Source of the DNA: Bactericera cockerelli
Taxonomy: Eukaryota > Arthropoda > Insecta > Hemiptera > Triozidae
Direction of reading: 5' to 3'
Assembly (NCBI GenBank): GCA_024516035.1
Contig: JAMCCL010000104.1
Coordinates: 1 to 64,000 of the forward strand
DNA: 64,000 nt
Shown: piece by piece, positions 1 through 12,700 of the stretch
Position numbering within the stretch: the stretch's first letter is position 1
How the letters are laid out: each line of letters starts with the position of its first letter
The notes under the pieces: model-generated
Told to the model about the DNA's origin: nothing
The model's database searches: none
Seen by the model: only the letters and a program-made list of their open reading frames with translations
Program-made: the position numbers and the translations under genes

Positions 1-262
1 ACACTTGAAAAAAACCCAAAGTTGTTCAGGAGGTTATGAAACGTCTAGCAATATGAAAAAATGAAATCGGAGCAAAAATATTTATCTTTATTTTTTACAA
101 AAACGAACAAAATACTTCCGATTTCTAATATTAGAAATTTTAGGAAGTAAAATGTTGTTGTTGTTGTAGCCAGCTTTTTTTTACTTAAATAAAATGTATT
201 TAAAAACGTTCAATTGAAATATTTTCTTCGCTGTCACTACTCTCTTTTCCAATGATCAATGC

Positions 263-541
263 CATGTAGCCAGCATGTTGTAGCCAGCTTGGCTACAGCT
301 GGAGGGGTGAGTGATGGTCTCCAGCCAACTTTATTTCAAAGTTGGCTCGTCCTGAACCACATATTTCTATGTGCGATCAACCATCATGAGGACTCGGACT
401 TTTCTTTATAAGCCATTAAACCCTTAGGAAACTGCAAGCTAGCCTGGCTCGTAAGGGTTGGCTAGTCTGTTCTCTGTTTATAGTCCTCTAGCGGGACACT
501 GGTCTTCTCCCTGTTTAACGTCCCCCAGTCAGACTAAGGAA
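263..541 (+). repeat. Dispersed repeat family X (GTAGCCAGCTTGGCTAC end)
   Basis: Begins near the palindromic GTAGCCAGCTTGGCTAC and runs to CCCCCAGTCAGACTA. Other copies: 35184-35424 (minus, near full length), 17146-17335 (plus, diverged), 23270-23450 and 23945-24125 (minus). Its end shares the CCCCAGCCAGACT motif with the VNTR-bearing element family described below. Confidence 0.75.
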
Positions 542-561
542 GTAAATTAGTTCTCACTTAC

Positions 562-754
562 CATCATCATACATTTCATTGGCCAAGTACACCTCAGCTC
601 TATCACACAGCACGTTGGGCTCCTTGAACAGACCCAGAGCCTCATTGCAAGCTGCCATAGCCTCTTCACTCTCGTCGGCATGAAGATGGCAGTGGCAGAG
701 TTTCTCATTGGCCAGATAGGAGATCATCGGCTCGTCGCTTTCTGTCCTATGGAT
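562..754 (-). CDS. DNAJC3: DNAJC3 exon 7: TPR region, last exon in window
   Basis: 64 codons plus one base from IHRTESDEPMISYLANEKLC to VYLANEMYDD. Acceptor CTCTTCAG|ATCC, donor GATGATG|GTAAGT. The next exon is outside the window to the left. Confidence 0.92.
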
Positions 755-3700
755 CTGAAGAGGAAGGAAAATAAATCAATACCCCAATCAATACCCTAAA
801 GGGTGTAATAAAAGGGGGAGACTCATCAAAAAAAAGGGGGGGGGGGGGTACAGCACATTACTTACTCATCCGCGCCCCTTACTCTCCCGCGCACACGGAG
901 CTTTGAAAAAATGGGCACGTATTTCGCGATATATACATATTTATATCTACTCACCGACTTGGCGTGTCTCACGCAGTCCGCCCAGTCCTGGTCTCGTATG
1001 GCCTCCTCTATGTGAACCAGCAGCTTGTCTACCTTCTTCACCTTCTTGTAGTGGGGGAAGCACTCCTTAACTACTCATTTTTCCTCACGAGGTATGTGTT
1101 AAGTTCACACTTTCGTGATAGCGAGTGCTTCACCACTGATTTCTAACTGTAACCTAAATTTGAAAAGAAATTTTTTGTCGGCTCCGGGACTCGAACATGG
1201 GTCTGGCAACTCTCTTCCACCCAACCCAATCAATAAATCAATACCCTAAAGGGTGTAATAAAAGGGGGGAGACTCATAAAAAAAAGGGGGGGGGTAAAGT
1301 ACAGCACATTACTTACTCATCCGCGCCCCTTACTCTCCCGCGCACACGGAGCTTTGAAAAAATGGGCACATATTTCGCGATATATACATATTTCTATCTA
1401 CTCACCGACTTGGCGTGTCTCACGCAGTCCGCCCAGTCCTGGTCTCGTATCGCCTCCTCTATGTGGACCAGCAGCTTGTCTACCTTCTTCACCTTCTTGT
1501 AGTGGGGGAAGCACTCCTTGTGTTCCGGGTCCAGCTTCAGACACTCTCGGATTTCCCTGGAAAATTTAAATAAATTTATAACATCGTTTTATTTTAAAAG
1601 GAAAAAAAAAAAATATATTATAAAATTGAGAGAAAAAAAAAAATGATAAAATAGATTGAAAAATAAATAAATAAATAAAGAAGAAAAAATACTAATGTCC
1701 TAACTAAAAAAAAAAAACATCGTTTTATTAAAAAACAAGCATTTATTTTAGATGTTATAATACCATTGGACGAAAACTTGAACAAAGCATATGTTGAGAA
1801 GAGAAGGAAATATGAAGATCTCAAGTATCAAATGAGTCAAATGTATGGTTTTAGCACTGTTCAAGTAGTTCCTTTTATCATCAGTATTCAGTACAAATGG
1901 CTTGGTGCACAAACTAAATAACCAAGGACTGAAAGATTGTGGTCTGAAATCATCTGTTAAATTAATCGAACTCTGTCAAAAATCAGTAATACTATCAACT
2001 ACCAATATCATCCGGAAACGCCTCAATTTGTAGTCCTCACTTATTTACATCTTGTTTTTTATAACCGATGTATATTTATGTAACCTCAATAAAGAGTGAA
2101 ATATTAATAATATTTTCACAGTAAATACTCATATTTTATAAGGATGTAATTTTATTACTGGAAAAAAGGAAAAGTTAAAATTGGTTTCTGAAAATGTGAA
2201 TTCTAGAATCATAGATTCTCGAATGACCATTCTATTCGTTGACTGAAAGAAACTTGGAACATTACAAAATTCTTCTCATTCGAGTTTTTTTTCTAGTACA
2301 TTGTCCCGGCAGCTCAGTGGTAAAGGCGGCACTCTGTGAATCCAATGATTCCAGAGGTCGTGAGTTCGAAACCCAGCCGGAACATGACAAACGAACCTCC
2401 CATTTGGGATTTTTACCACACAATAATAATGTCCTGGGCTTAATTCTGGAATACAATAGGATGATAATGTTCATAAAACTAATTCTTATAAGTAAGTACA
2501 TATCCCCGTTTTCTTCACAGTTTTTAACTCTGAAGACGGGTATACCTTCCAATTATTTTTTATTGTAATAATTTATCTTTGTCAAATAAATGGAAATGTT
2601 GTTAAAAAAAAAGATAAATATTATATGCAGACATTGATAAATACTTGTATAGATTTTTTTTATGTGTGAATAGTAAGTGTATTCACTGTAGATTGATAGT
2701 GATACTGTAAAACACATCAGAACGCTTACCTCAGAGAGTCCTCCACATGAGCTACCCGGTACTCAGCTTCAGGTAGCTGATGGTGTGGTCTAGGCTTACC
2801 TCAGAGAGTCCTCCACATGAGCCACCCGGTACTCAGCTTCAGGTAGCTGATGGTGTGGTCTAGGCTTACCTCAGAGAGTCCTCCACATGAGCCACCCGGT
2901 ACTTAGCTTCAGGAAGCTGATGGTGTGGTCTAGGCTTACCTCAGAGAGTCCTCCACATGAGCCACCCGGTACTCAGCTTACTCAGCTTCAGGTAGCTGAT
3001 GGTGTGGTCTAGGCTTACCTCAGAGAGTCCTCCACATGAGCCACCCGGTACTCAGCTTCAGGTAGCCGATGGTGTGGTCTAGGCTTACCTCAGAGAGTCC
3101 TCCACATGAGCCACCCGGTACTCAGCTTCAGGTAGCTGATGGTGTGGTCTAGGCTTACCTCAGAGAGTCCTCCACATGAGCCACCCGGTACTCAGCTTCA
3201 GGTAGCTGATGGTGTGGTCTAGGCTTACCTCAGAGAGTCCTCCACATGAGCCACCCGGTACTCAGCTTCAGGTAGCTGATGGTGTGGTCTAGGCTTACCT
3301 CAGAGAGTCCTCCACATGAGCCACCCGGTACTCAGCTTCAGGTAGCTGATGGTGTGGTCTAGGCTTACCTCAGAGAGTCCTCCACATGAGCCACCCGGTA
3401 CTCAGCTTCAGGTAGCTGATGGTGTGGTCTAGGCTTACCTCAGAGAGTCCTCCACATGAGCCACCCGGTACTCAGCTTCAGGTAGCTGATGGTGTGGTCT
3501 AGGCTTACCTCAGAGAGTCCTCCACATGAGCCACCCGGTACTCAGCTTCAGGTAGCTGATGGTGTGGTCTAGGCTTACCTCAGAGAGTCCTCCACATGAG
3601 CCACCCGGTACTCAGCTTCAGGTAGCTGATGGTGTGGTCTAGGCTTACCTCAGAGAGTCCTCCACATGAGCCACCCGGTAGTGCAGCTTACTCAGCTTCA

Positions 3701-6700
3701 GGTAGCCGATGGTGTGGTCTAGGCTTACTCAGAGAGTCCTCCACATGAGCCACCGGTACTCAGCTTCAGGTAGCTGATGGTGTGGTCTAGGCTTACCTCA
3801 GAGAGTCCTCCACATGAGCCACCCGGTACTCAGCTTCAGGTAGCTGATGGTGTGGTCTAGGCTTACCTCAGAGAGTCCTCCACATGAGCCACCCGTACTC
3901 AGCTTCAGGTAGCCGATGGTGGGTCTAGGCTTACCTCAGAGAGTCCTCCACATGAGCCACCCGGTACTCAGCTTCAGGTGCTGATGGTGTGGTCTAGGCT
4001 TACCTCAGAGAGTCCTCCACATGAGCCACCGGTAGTGAGCTTACTCAGCTTCAGGTACTGATGGTGTGGTCTAGGCTTACCTCAGAGAGTCTCCACATGA
4101 GCCACCCGGTAGTGCAGCTTACTCAGCTTCAGGTAGCTGATGGTGTGGTCTAGGCTTACCTCAGAGAGTCCTCCACATGAGCCACCCGGTAGTGCAGCTT
4201 ACTCAGCTTCAGGTAGCTGATGGTGTGGTCTAGCTTACCTCAGAGAGTCCTCCACATGAGCCACCGGTAGTGTAGCTTACTCAGCTTCAGGTAGCCGATG
4301 TGTGGTCTAGGCTTACCTCAGAGAGTCCTCCACATGAGCCACCCGTACTCAGCTTACTCAGCTTCAGGTAGCTGATGGTGTGGTTAGGCTTACCTCAGAG
4401 AGTCCTCCACATGAGCCACCCGGTACTCAGCTTCAGGTAGCTGATGGTGTGGTCTAGGCTTACCTCAGAGAGTCCTCCACATGACACCCGGTACTCAGCT
4501 TACTCAGCTTCAGGTAGCCGATGGTGTGGTCTAGGCTTACCTCAGAGAGTCCTCCACATGAGCCACCCGTACTCAGCTTCAGGTAGCTGATGGTGTGGTC
4601 TAGGCTTACCTCAGAGAGTCCTCCACATGAGCCACCCGGTACTCAGCTTCAGGTAGCTGATGGTGTGGTCTAGGCTTACCTCAGAGAGTCCTCCACATGA
4701 GCCACCCGGTACTCAGCTTCAGTAGCAGATGTGTGGTCTAGGCTTACCTCAGAGAGTCCTCCACATGAGCCACCCGGTACTCAGCTTCAGGTAGCTGATG
4801 GTGTGTCTAGGCTTACCTCAGAGAGTCCTCCACATGAGCCACCCGTACTCAGCTTCAGGTAGCAGATGGTGTGGTCTAGGCTTACCTCAGAGAGTCCTCC
4901 ACATGAGCCACCCGGTACTCAGCTTCAGGTAGCTGATGGTGTGGTCTAGGCTTACCTCAGAGAGTCCTCCACATGAGCCACCCGGTACTCAGCTTCAGGT
5001 AGCTGATGGTGTGGTCTAGGCTTACCTCAGAGAGTCCTCCACATGAGCCACCCGGTACTCAGCTTCAGGTAGCTGATGGTGTGGTCTAGGCTTACCTCAG
5101 AGAGTCCTCCACATGAGCCACCCGGTACTCAGCTTCAGGTAGCTGATGGTGTGGTCTAGCTTACCTCAGAGAGTCCTCCACATGAGCCACCGTATGCAGC
5201 TTACTCAGCTTCAGTAGCCGATGGTGTGGTCTAGGCTTACCTCAGAGAGTCCTCCACATGAGCCACCCGGTACTCAGCTTCAGGTAGCTGATGGTGTGGT
5301 CTAGCTTACCTCAGAGAGTCCTCCACATGAGCCACCCGGTACTCAGCTTCAGGTAGCTGATGGTGTGGTCTAGGCTTACCTCAGAGAGTCCTCCACATGA
5401 GCCACCCGTACTCAGCTTCAGGTAGCCGATGGTGTGGTCTAGGCTTACCTCAGAGAGTCCTCCACATGAGCCACCCGGTACTCAGCTTCAGGTAGCTGAT
5501 GGTGTGGTCTAGGCTTACCTCAGAGAGTCCTCCACATGAGCCACCCGGTAGTGTAGCTTACTCAGCTTCAGGTAGCCGATGGTGTGGTCTAGGCTTACCT
5601 CAGAGAGTCCTCCACATGAGCCACCCGGTACTCAGCTTCAGGTAGCTGATGGTGGGTCTAGGCTTACCTCAGAGAGTCCTCCACATGAGCCACCCGGTAC
5701 TCAGCTTCAGGTAGCAGATGGTGTGGTCTAGGCTTACCTCAGAGAGTCCTCCACATGAGCCACCCGGTACTCAGCTTCAGGTAGCTGATGGTGTGGTCTA
5801 GGCTTACCTCAGAGAGTCCTCCACATGAGCCACCCGGTACTCAGCTTCAGGTAGCAGATGGTGTGGTCTAGGCTTACCTCAGAGAGTCCTCCACATGAGC
5901 CACCCGGTACTCAGCTTCAGGTAGCGATGGTGTGGTCTAGGCTTACCTCAGAGAGTCCTCCACATGAGCCACCCGGTAGTGCAGCTTACTCAGCTTCAGG
6001 TAGCGATGGTGTGGTCTAGGATTACCTCAGAGAGTCCTCCACATGAGCCACCCGGTACTCAGCTTCAGGTAGCAGATGGTGTGGTCTAGGCTTACCTCAG
6101 AGAGTCCTCCACATGAGCCACCCGGTAGTGCAGCTTACTCAGCTTCAGGTAGCAGATGGTGTGGTCTAGGCTTACCTCAGAGAGTCCTCCACATGAGCCA
6201 CCCGGTACTCAGCTTCAGGTAGCTGATGGTGTGGTCTAGGCTTACCTCAGAGAGTCCTTCACATGAGCCACCCGGTAGTGCAGCTTACTCACTTCAGGTA
6301 GCCGATGGTGTGGTCTAGGCTTACCTCAGAGAGTCCTCCACATGAGCCACCCGGTAGTCAGCTTCAGGTTGCTGATGGTGTGGTCTAGGCTTACCTCAGA
6401 GAGTCCTCCACATGAGCCACCCGGTACTCAGCTTCAGGTAGCTGATGGTGTGGTCTAGGCTTACCTCAGAGAGTCCTCCACATGAGCCACCCGGTACTCA
6501 GCTTCAGGTAGCTGATGGTGTGGTCTAGGCTTACCTCAGAGAGTCCTCCACATGAGCCACCCGGTACTCAGCTTCAGGTAGCTGATGGTGTGGTCTAGGC
6601 TTACCTCCGAGAGTCCTCCACATGAGCCACCCGGTACTCAGCTTCAGGTAGCCGATGGTGTGGTCTAGGCTTACCTCAGAGAGTCCTCCACATGAGCCAC

Positions 6701-9700
6701 CCGGTAGTGCAGCTACTCAGCTTCAGGTAGCTGATGGTGTGGTCTAGGCTTACCTCAGAGAGTCCTCCACATGAGCCACCCGGTAGTGCAGCTTACCAGC
6801 TTCAGGTAGCCGATGGTGTGGTCTAGGCTTACCTCAGAGAGTCCTCCACATGAGCCACCCGGTACTCAGCTTCAGGTTGCTGATGGTGTGGTCTAGGCTT
6901 ACCTCAGAGAGTCCTCCACATGAGCCACCCGGTACTCAGCTTCAGGTAGCTGATGGTGTGGTCTAGGCTTACCTCAGAGAGTCCTCCACATGAGCCACCC
7001 GGTACTCAGCTTCAGGTAGCCGATGGTGTGGTCTAGGCTTACCTCAGAGAGTCCTCCACATGAGCCACCGGTAGTGCAGCTTACTCAGCTTCAGGTAGCG
7101 ATGGTGTGGTCTAGGCTTACCTCAGAGAGTCCTCCACATGAGCCACCCGGTACTCAGCTTCAGGTAGCTGAGTGTGGTCTAGGCTTACCTCAGAGAGTCC
7201 TCCACATGAGCCACCCGCGTACTCAGCTTCAGGTAGCCGTGGTGTGGTCTAGGCTTACCTCAGAGAGTCCTCCACATGAGCCACCCGGTTGAGCTTACTC
7301 AGCTTCAGGTAGCTGATGGTGTGGTCTAGGCTTACCTCAGAGAGTCCTCCACATGAGCCACCCGGTAGTGCAGCTTACTCAGCTTCAGGTAGCTGATGGT
7401 GTGGTCTAGGCTTACCTCAGAGAGTCCTCCACATGAGCCACCCGGTATGCAGCTCTCAGCTTCAGGTAGCGATGGTGTGGTCTAGGCTTACCTCAGAGAG
7501 TCCTCCACATGAGCCACCCGGTATGCCTACCAGCTTCAGGTAGCAGATGGTGTGGTCTAGGCTTACCTCAGAGAGTCCTCCACATGAGCCACCCGGTACT
7601 CAGCTTCAGGTAGCCGATGGTGTGGTCTAGCTTACCTCAGAGAGTCCTCCACATGAGCCACCCGGTACTCAGCTTCAGGTAGCTGATGGTGTGGTCTAGG
7701 CTTACCTCAGAGAGTCCTCCACATGAGCCACCCGGTAGTGCAGCTACTCAGCTTCAGGTAGCAGATGGGTGGTCTAGGCTTACCTCAGAGAGTCCTCCAC
7801 ATGAGCCACCCGGTAGTGCAGCTTACTCAGCTTCAGGTAGCAGATGGTGTGGTCTAGGCTTACCTCAGAGAGTCCTCCACATGAGCCACCCGGTACTCAG
7901 CTTCAGGTAGCCGATGGTGTGGTCTAGGCTTACCTCAGAGAGTCCTCCACATGAGCCACCCGGTACTCAGCTTCAGGTAGCTGATGGTGTGGTCTAGGCT
8001 TACCTCAGAGAGTCCTCCACATGAGCCACCGCATGGCTACTCAGCTTCAGGTAGCTGATGGTGTGGTCTAGGCTTACCTCAAGAGTCCTCCACATGAGCC
8101 ACCCGGTACTCAGCTTCAGGTAGCTAATGGTGTGGTCTAGGCTTACCTCAGAGAGTCCTCCACATGAGCCACCCGGTAGTGCAGCTTATCAGCTTCAGGT
8201 AGCTGATGGTGGTCTAGGCTTACCTCAGAGAGTCCTCCACATGAGCCACCCGGTACTCAGCTTCAGGTAGCTGATGGTGTGGTCTAGGCTTACCTCAGAG
8301 AGTCCTCCACATGAGCCACCCGGTACTCAGCTTCAGGTAGCGATGGTGGGTCTAGCTTACCTCAGAGAGTCCTCCACATGAGCCACCCGGTACTCAGCTT
8401 CAGGTAGCTGATGGTGTGGTCTAGGCTTACCTCAGAGAGTCCTCCACATGAGCCACCCGTGTACTCAGCTTCAGGTAGTGATGTGGGTCTAGCTTACCTC
8501 AGAGAGTCCTCCACATGAGCCACCCGTACTCAGCTTCAGTAGTGATGGTGTGGTCTAGGCTTACCTCAGAGAGTCCTCCACATGAGCCACCCGGTACTCA
8601 GCTTCAGGTAGCGATGGTGTGGTCTAGGCTTACCTCAAAGTCCTCCACATGACCACCCGTACTCAGCTTCAGGTGCGATGGTGTGGTCTAGGCTTACCTC
8701 AGAGAGTCCTCACATGAGCACCGGTACTCAGCTTCAGTAGCTGAGGTGTGGTCTAGGCTTACCTCAGAGAGTCCTCAATGAGCCACCCGGTACTCAGCTT
8801 CAGGTAGCGATGGTGTGGTCTAGGCTTACCTCAGAGAGTCCTCACATAGCACCGGTATCAGCTTTCACTTCAGGTAGCGATGGTGGTCTAGCTTACCTCA
8901 GAGAGTCCTCCACATGAGCCACCGGTACCAGCTTCAGGTAGCTGATGGTGTGTCTAGGCTTACCTCAGAGAGTCCTCAATGAGCCACCGGTAGTGAGCTT
9001 ACTCGCTTCAGGTAGCCGTGGTGTGGTCTAGGCTTACCTCAGAGAGTCCTCCACATGAGCCACCGGTATAGCTTACTCGCTTCAGGTAGCTGATGGTGTG
9101 TCTAGGCTTACTCAGAGAGTCCCCACATGAGCCACCCGGTACTCAGCTTCAGGTAGCTGATGGTGTGGTCTAGCTACTCAAGAGTCCTCACATGAGCACC
9201 CGGTATCGCTTACCAGCTTCAGGTAGCGATGGTGTGTCTAGGCTTACCTCAGAGAGTCCTCCACAGAGCCACCCGGTACTCAGCTTCAGGTAGCGATGGT
9301 GTGGTCTAGGCTTACCTCAGAGAGTCCTCACATGACACCCGGTACTCAGCTTCAGGTACGATGGTGTGGTCTAGCTTACCTCAGAGAGTCTCCACATGAG
9401 CCACCGTACTCACTTCAGTAGCGATGGTGTGGTCTAGCTTACCTCAGAGAGTCCTCCACATGAGCCACCCGGTACTCAGCTTCAGGTAGCAATGTGTGTC
9501 TAGGCTTACCTCAGAGAGTCCTCCACATGAGCACCGGGTACTCAGCTTCAGTAGCAGATGGGTGTCTAGGCTTACCTCAGAGAGTCCTCCACATGACCAC
9601 CCGGTACTCAGCTTCAGGTAGCGATGTGTGTCTAGGCTTACCTCAGAGAGTCCTCCACATGAGCCACCCGGTCCTCCACATGAGCCACCCGGTACTCAGC

Positions 9701-12700
9701 TTCAGGTAGCTGATGGTGTGGTCTAGGCTTACCTCAGAGAGTCCTCCACATGAGCCACCCGGGACTTACTCAGCTTCAGGTAGCTGATGGTGTGGTCTAG
9801 GCTTACCTCAGAGAGTCCTCCACATGAGCCACCCGTAGTGCAGCTTACTCAGCTTCAGGTAGCTGATGGTGTGGTCTAGGCTTACCTCAGAGAGTCCTCC
9901 ACATGAGCCACCCGGTAGTGCAGCTTTCAGCTTCAGGTAGCTGATGGTGTGGTCTAGGATTACCTCAGAGAGTCCTCCACATGAGCCACCCGGTACTCAG
10001 CTTCAGGTAGCTGATGGTGTGGTCTAGGCTTACCTCAGAGAGTCCTCCACATGAACCACCCGGTACTCAGCTTCAGGTAGCTGATGGTGTGTGATGGTGT
10101 GGTCTAGGCTTACCTCAGAGAGTCCTCCACATGAGCCACCCGGTACTCAGCTTCAGGTAGCTGATGGTGTGGTCTAGGCTTACCTCAGAGAGTCCTCCAC
10201 ATGAACCACCCGGTACTCAGCTTCAGGTAGCTGATGGTGTGTGATGGTGTGGTCTAGGCTTACCTCAGAGAGTCCTCCACATGAGCCACCCGGTACTCAG
10301 CTTCAGGTAGCTGATGGTGTGGTCTAGGCTTACCTCAGAGAGTCCTCCACATGAACCACCCGGTACTCAGCTTCAGGTAGCTGATGGTGTGTGATGGTGT
10401 GGTCTAGGCTTACCTCAGAGAGTCCTCCACATGAGCCACCCGGTAGTGCAGCTTACTCAGCTTCAGGTAGCCGATCGTGTGGTCCGACGTCAACTTGGTT
10501 GTGGATCTCAAGTCCAAAATGGCCGACTGAACATCGCCCATCATTTCGTGACAGTTCGAGCGGAGCTCCCGAAATTCCGAGGACCAGGGACAGTTCTGCG
10601 AATAATAATAATAATAATTCCGTGTCCGTCAGATAGGTATTGACACCTAAATAACGGTGGTGAGAGGATTATATGGACGCCCAGATCCACTGTCTAGGCT
10701 CCTTTCATGTCCATTGATTCTATTTTGGTTTTAACGTCCTGACTTGAGGTAGACAGGACGAGGGTTTCACCCTCCATTCGCTGGGAATCGTACCAGCTAC
10801 CCACATTAACCTCACCCAGCCTGGGTAGGGCCGGAATCGCCAGCCTCACATGTTGGGAGGGGACAGAATTTTTTGTGCGAAAAGTCTGCCAATAAGAAAC
10901 TTATTTATTTAAGAAAGTTATTTTACTATAATTATTTGCCAGCCTTCGTGGCGTGACGGTTGTGACTACTGCCCGTCGTGCAGAGATTCCGAGTTCGATT
11001 CGCGGTTGGGGCAGACTTTTCGACGAAAATTCTTTAACCCTCCAAACACGTGAACGTGGCATTTCCGGTCCTGGGTGAGGTTAATGTGGGTAGCTGGTAC
11101 GATTCCCAGCGAATGGAGGGTAAAACCCTCGTCCTGACTACTTCAAATCAGGACGTAACTCGGAATTGGAATCAACTGGTCACAATAGATCTAAATAGAG
11201 GTCTGTGTGATAGTTGGTGCTTCTCTTGTGGAACTCCAACCAGTCTATAATATTAATAATAATCTCTCTATTTTACCAGTCTATAATATTAATAATAATC
11301 TCTCTATTTTAATTCAAGTGTCAACTGGTTAAGACACTATTCTGGGAATCCAGGGGGCGTAGGGATCCGTTGGTTCGAGTCCCACCTAATGCATAAATTT
11401 GCCTCATTAACTTGAGTATAAGACCACATAATAATAAGACTCTGAGGGTTAGGTGGTAGAAAATGCTTTAAGCATTAACCTCGCCCAGTGGTTACCTTCC
11501 ACTGAACAGTTTTATTATTATATTTAGCATTAATTGGTGTTTCTTGTGACAAAATGACGCTAGACTTAGGTTATAGGAGATGTATTGTTTGTAATATTAT
11601 TATTGTACAAATAAATAAAAGTATTCAATTCAATTCAAACTAATAGTTTTATTTTTTGTGTTAATCACTTTCGCGATACCTCAACTACTCAAATTTGCTT
11701 TACAAAATCCACGCTGAAACCTCGACTGTCCAAGACCGGACCGACCTCCAGGTTACAAGTCCTCCGCCTTATCAATTAAGCTACTGAGGTCGGTATGACA
11801 ATCAACTGTCATACCTGTCATAGCGATTAGCTCAGTGGTTAAGCACCCGCTTGCCATGCGGAAGGTCCCGGGTTCGATCCCCCGTGCCGACAAAAATTTG
11901 TATTCTTAATTTGTTTACAATTGTTTGTAAGGGATACCTTCCGGTACGCTCGTGTTGACCCAGCACCTAAATGGGAAGTATTGTGTCGCTTCTCGCCCAT
12001 TAGAGGGGAGGCATACTACGGGATGGGCAGGCTACAACACAGACCACAAGCGTCTACAGTAGCTCCTGTTTCACGGCTACGAAATAAAAAAGGCTGTGAA
12101 ACACTCATCTTTATATGTAAAAAAACTGTCTTAGCACTGAGCTAATTTTACAATGAAATATTCATAATATATAACTGTAAAATTATATATTATGTATAAA
12201 ATTATATACTTGTCTATATCATAAGTCTATGAATTAGTCCACATGACAATGAATCTTTGTCTCATATTATGAATATATATATGAGAATATATCATTGTTA
12301 CATGGATGTCGAACAAGTTGAAGCTACTTTTACCTCAATGAGAAAGTCGAGGTGTCGGATGGCCTCAGGGTAGTCTGCCATGGAGTGGTAGTGAAGGGCG
12401 TACACCTTGTAGCTCTCTAGCTGGGGCAGTTGCTGGTACATGTTGTAAGCCTCGGTAGTGAAAGGGTCATCTGAGCCATCTGCCTATAATCAGAAGTGGA
12501 GACGAGTTTAATAATAATAATAAAGAAACAATACAGAATTTCGTCTATATGAAAATTTATCTAAGTCGTATTTTTCTTTCTAACTAAAAAAAATTTCCTG
12601 GTTAGGTTTTTTCCAAATATTTCCATTTCATTCCAAGGTCATTCGTGAAAGAAAAATGCGTTTGGTTACTTTTAAAGATAAACAATGGACTTAAGTATAA

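Noticed and set aside
964..1146. Plus-strand coding frames at 964-1569
   Set aside because: They lie antisense to DNAJC3 exon 6 and its copy, where the minus frame has correct splice sites and family similarity.
2725..10490. CRISPR-like or centromeric satellite array
   Set aside because: There are no unique spacers, and the unit is derived from the neighbouring exon end, so neither label fits.
7023..10643. Short frames with MVWSRLTSESPPHEPPG-type repeats
   Set aside because: Antisense translations of the DNAJC3 exon 5 array; the real coding strand is minus, and the frames open only where unit length deviates.
11821..11893. Genuine tRNA genes in tRNA-like heads (here and at 13299, 21395, 46245)
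   Set aside because: Every head is followed by a conserved family body shared between copies, as expected for SINEs; several lack a closing acceptor stem.
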